The notes under the pieces are model-generated. The model was not told the DNA's origin and searched no databases. It saw only the letters and a program-made list of their open reading frames with translations. From NCBI GenBank assembly GCA_036265385.1, contig DATAPD010000059.1, positions 124,001 through 188,000 of the forward strand: 64,000 bases of DNA, given 5' to 3'. The first letter of the stretch is position 1; each line of letters starts with the position of its first letter. The position numbers were made by a program, and so were the translations under genes. Below are positions 61,445 through 64,000 of this stretch, one piece after another. Source of the stretch: DATAPD01 sp036265385. GTDB taxonomy: Bacteria; Acidobacteriota; Terriglobia; Terriglobales; Acidobacteriaceae.

Positions 61445-62620
61445 TCAGACAAGAGCCTCAACAGCACGGATTGCGCCACGTAGTTCTGCTAAGCCACGCA
61501 GGCGGCCAACGGCCGGGTAGCCTGGGGCACACGGTCTGGAAATGTCCGTAAGAAGCTTCTGCCCATGGTCGCAACGGAAGGGAATCGGTACTACGTCGCC
61601 GTTTTGCTCACGGCGGCGCTCTTCTAAAACAAGCGTCCGAATGATGTTCACCAGATCGACATCGCCGTCCAGATGCGCGGTTTCATGAAAACTTTCTGGA
61701 TCCTGTTCGCGTCGAGTCGAACGTAGATGAGCGAAGTAGATTCGGCTACTGAACAGATGAACCATTTCTGCGACGTTGTTATCAACGCGAACTCCGAGTG
61801 AGCCGGTGCAAAAAGTGATTCCGTTCGCCTGTCCCGGAGATTGATCAAGCAGGAACTGAAGATCGTCCGCGGTGCTTACAATGCGCGGCAAACCAAGAAG
61901 CGGTCGTGGCGGATCGTCAGGGTGAATACAGAGGCGCACACCAACCTCTTCGGCTACGGGACAAACAGCCCGAAGGAACTCGCCTAAATTGCTTCGTAAA
62001 GCTTCCGCGTCCACACCGCCGTAGGCGGCGAGAGCACTCCTGACGTCCTCGAGAGAAAAAGTGTCATCTGTTCCTGGCAAACCTCTTAGTACGGCATAGG
62101 CGAGTGCATCCTTCGCGCTTTCGCTCATCGCACGAAATAGGTTGACCGCGTCTTTTTTGCGTTTCTCAGACCAATCCTTTTCCGCAGTGCTGCGCTTGAG
62201 AATAAATAGATCGAAAGCTGCGAATGCAGTGGCGTCAAATCTGAGCGCGAACGCACCGTCAGGCATTTCATAATTGAGTTCCGTACGCGTCCAATCAAGA
62301 ACCGGCATGAAGTTGTAACAGATGGTGCGGATACCACAATCAGCGAGGTTCCGAATGCTCTCGCAGTAGTTCGCGAGGTGTTGTCGAAAATTGCCGAACC
62401 GCTGTTTGATGGCTTCGCTGACCGGAAGACTTTCCACCACCGACCAAGTCAGCCCAGATGCCTGTACCTCCGCCTGACGTCTCCGAATTTGTTCTTTTGT
62501 CCAGATTTCACCTGGAGGACGATCATGGAGAGCAGTGACGATCCCTGTCGCCCCAGCTTGGCGCGCGTCCATGAGAGTTACTGGATCCTTCGGACCAAAC
62601 CATCGCCAAGTCTCTTCCAT
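61445..62620 (-). CDS. uxuA: Mannonate dehydratase
   Basis: 391 residues, normal for UxuA. It begins METTWRWFGP-like (MEETWRWFGPKDPV) and contains TGIVTALHDRPPGEIW, TICYNFMPVLDWTRTEL, GVRLCIHPDDPPRPLLGLPRI, TFCTGSLGV and FAHLRS, the conserved metal-ligand and substrate segments of the family. It converts D-mannonate to 2-keto-3-deoxygluconate in glucuronate breakdown. The glycoside hydrolase gene upstream on the same strand (64 bases apart) could supply the uronic-acid-containing sugar. No uxaC, uxuB or kdgK is in the window. Confidence 0.95.
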   Translation of the reverse strand: MEETWRWFGPKDPVTLMDARQAGATGIVTALHDRPPGEIWTKEQIRRRQAEVQASGLTWSVVESLPVSEAIKQRFGNFRQHLANYCESIRNLADCGIRTICYNFMPVLDWTRTELNYEMPDGAFALRFDATAFAAFDLFILKRSTAEKDWSEKRKKDAVNLFRAMSESAKDALAYAVLRGLPGTDDTFSLEDVRSALAAYGGVDAEALRSNLGEFLRAVCPVAEEVGVRLCIHPDDPPRPLLGLPRIVSTADDLQFLLDQSPGQANGITFCTGSLGVRVDNNVAEMVHLFSSRIYFAHLRSTRREQDPESFHETAHLDGDVDLVNIIRTLVLEERRREQNGDVVPIPFRCDHGQKLLTDISRPCAPGYPAVGRLRGLAELRGAIRAVEALV

Positions 62621-62684
62621 TCGTCTTCACTCCGTCACAAAGGTGTGGGACTTGAATTCGCGGAGAATAGTTCTCCGACAGCGC

Positions 62685-64000
62685 CTATCGTGGTTTGACT
62701 CGGCCACGCAATACAGTCATCGAGGCTGGGGGAAGTAGGTAATGATCTGTCCCTTGCGGCAAGGTTGATTGATCGGCTGGTCCGTCTGGGTCCGCATACC
62801 CGTCCGCCATTGCTGAGTGCCATCGATACTGCTCTTTGCCAAACGTGATTCTGGCCACAGGTCCGACAAAAGAGCTGTGTGTTTCGGCATTCTCGTCCTC
62901 GAAGGCGATGGTTACCGTGTGAGAGTTGTCATAATCCTTATTGATGATCATGAGTGACCATTGGCCGTCGGGACGAAGCACCGCATAAGCTGTAATAAGG
63001 ACGTGTCCCCGATTGTCCTCGATATCGCTGACGGCGCGAAACAATTGATGCGCCGCGTCTATTGGTTGTGCCCATTCCTGTGTGAGCATCTGTGCAGCAA
63101 AAAACTGCGACGTTCGTTGTTTGATCAGGTAGTTATGATCAACCGTGAACATGTGATAGGTGCCCCAACTATTCGCGCAAGCCGGGTGAGGAGTGGAGTA
63201 AGGCAACAGATGATGGTAGTAAGAAGCTTTTCCTCCCGCGGCAAGAAATGCGGGGAACGTCTCGCCCAGCCACAATGCTCCGAAGACATCGACTGCAGCG
63301 TCCGCACCAGGAGCATTCGTTTCAGTGTTAAACATCGGAACGTTTGCTGGTAGCCCGTCATTACGCCACACCTGGACGATGTGATTCAAAAGCTCAGGCT
63401 CCTTGTAGAGATTGCTCCATGGGCCTTCACAAGTCCCGTCGTAATAAGGGTAGTGTTCATACGACATGAACGACAGGTCTGCGAGCCGGTCATGGCTCCG
63501 TAGGTAATCCAGAAAGCGTTTGAACCAGGAAGTCTGCCCATTCGTGTCGGGCCAGAATTTGATGTCTTCGGTCACACCTTCGAAAACTGGGCCGCCGAGC
63601 TTGAGCTGAGCGTCAACCCGATGCAACGCCGTTGCCCACTGGAGGTACAAGGCAGCATAGTCCTCAGGCGACATGTACTGGCCATCCGGTTCTTCGCCCA
63701 TCTCGATATACGAGATTGGATATGCTCGGGTCTTCAGATATGCGATTTGAGCCGCAGCATCTTCTGGTGTGCTGTAGAGCATTGCCACTGGAACCATGGC
63801 CGGCTGTCCGCGTGTGATTCCACTCGTAAAGAAAAGATCCAGACCAACCTGATCACCAGATTCCATCCGATCAGGAAGGACGTAAAGGTCTGAGGACTGG
63901 TGCCACGGGTCTATGGATGAACAGTAGGTAAACGTCTGACTCTGATCCGGCGCGTGATGAAGCAGATCGTGCAACACGCCGTTCTGTTGGGTCCCGACAT
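62685..64000 (-). CDS. Glycoside hydrolase, clan-A-like, 5' truncated by the window edge
   Basis: At least 437 residues; the frame runs off the right edge, so the N-terminus is missing. The barrel contains YIEMGEEPDG, with a Glu placed like the acid/base of clan-A glycosidases, and PMFNTETNAPG with the likely nucleophile Glu. WFKRFLDYLRSHDRLADLSFMSYEHYPYY is similar in style to GH39/GH30-like enzymes, but I cannot fix the family. A C-terminal beta domain (~330-430) follows. It is upstream of uxuA in the same direction, which hints at xylan- or glucuronoxylan-type substrates. Confidence 0.75.
   Translation of the reverse strand, partial: VGTQQNGVLHDLLHHAPDQSQTFTYCSSIDPWHQSSDLYVLPDRMESGDQVGLDLFFTSGITRGQPAMVPVAMLYSTPEDAAAQIAYLKTRAYPISYIEMGEEPDGQYMSPEDYAALYLQWATALHRVDAQLKLGGPVFEGVTEDIKFWPDTNGQTSWFKRFLDYLRSHDRLADLSFMSYEHYPYYDGTCEGPWSNLYKEPELLNHIVQVWRNDGLPANVPMFNTETNAPGADAAVDVFGALWLGETFPAFLAAGGKASYYHHLLPYSTPHPACANSWGTYHMFTVDHNYLIKQRTSQFFAAQMLTQEWAQPIDAAHQLFRAVSDIEDNRGHVLITAYAVLRPDGQWSLMIINKDYDNSHTVTIAFEDENAETHSSFVGPVARITFGKEQYRWHSAMADGYADPDGPADQSTLPQGTDHYLLPPASMTVLRGRVKPR

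Overview
The window reads as a chromosomal segment of an Acidobacteriota bacterium (Koribacter/Terriglobia-like). This is inferred from gene style, not from a database search. The supporting traits are a roughly 1290-residue TonB-dependent receptor with an N-terminal carboxypeptidase-regulatory domain, a kinase-like protein with PEGA repeats, receiver-like/TonB hybrid proteins, many Tat-exported flavoproteins and sugar oxidoreductases, dispersed 'GTCATCC...' repeats and moderate-to-high GC. I see no phage, transposase, CRISPR array or rRNA.

Layout. 1-3383: end of a CoA-transferase gene and a 2-oxoacid:ferredoxin oxidoreductase operon with fused beta and gamma subunits. 3906-5607: a winged-helix-like protein, a PAP2 phosphatase and a STAS protein. 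5802-10096 (minus): a MacAB-type adaptor/ATPase/two-permease operon. 10296-14187: an unknown protein, a PEGA-repeat pseudokinase, a terminator, repeats and a lipoprotein. 14737-19911 (minus): an envelope block of MscS channel, YbaY-like lipoprotein and two tandem receiver-like membrane proteins, one ending in a TonB domain. 20026-25940 (minus): aceE-aceF-lpd. 26104-28922: a divergent flavin oxidoreductase/P450 pair. 28995-32350: a copper module of His-rich peptide, multicopper oxidase and TolC-like protein. 32385-35709: a KdpD split into two divergently transcribed halves, plus a KdpE-like regulator. 35827-36228: tRNA-Cys and tRNA-Gly. 36288-41569: tryptophan dioxygenase family protein, orphan ABC ATPase, single receiver, PhzF, tRNA-Sec, metallo-beta-lactamase fold lipoprotein and bicupin. 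41845-48688: alpha-galactosidase-like GH36 with PKD, Gfo/Idh/MocA protein, exported sugar isomerase/epimerase and GMC oxidoreductase. 49093-59559: five-haem cytochrome, spermidine-dehydrogenase-like flavoprotein, TonB receptor, APC permease, DadA/PuuB-like oxidase and AraC-type regulator. 60128-64000: CHASE3 protein with a degenerate kinase core, mannonate dehydratase and a partial glycoside hydrolase.

How it fits together. The genes describe a heterotroph that processes plant or microbial sugars (GH36, UxuA, a GMC/epimerase/Gfo module suggesting 3-keto-sugar chemistry) and probably amines. It has both an oxygen-sensitive ferredoxin-linked 2-oxoacid oxidoreductase and the aerobic pyruvate dehydrogenase complex, and several O2-dependent enzymes (P450, multicopper oxidase, TDO family). 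A selenocysteine tRNA shows the genome can probably make selenoproteins, although I identified none here.

The most unusual material is a set of signalling proteins with missing catalytic residues or odd architectures: the pseudokinase, the receiver/TonB hybrids, the His-less CHASE3 protein and the split KdpD.
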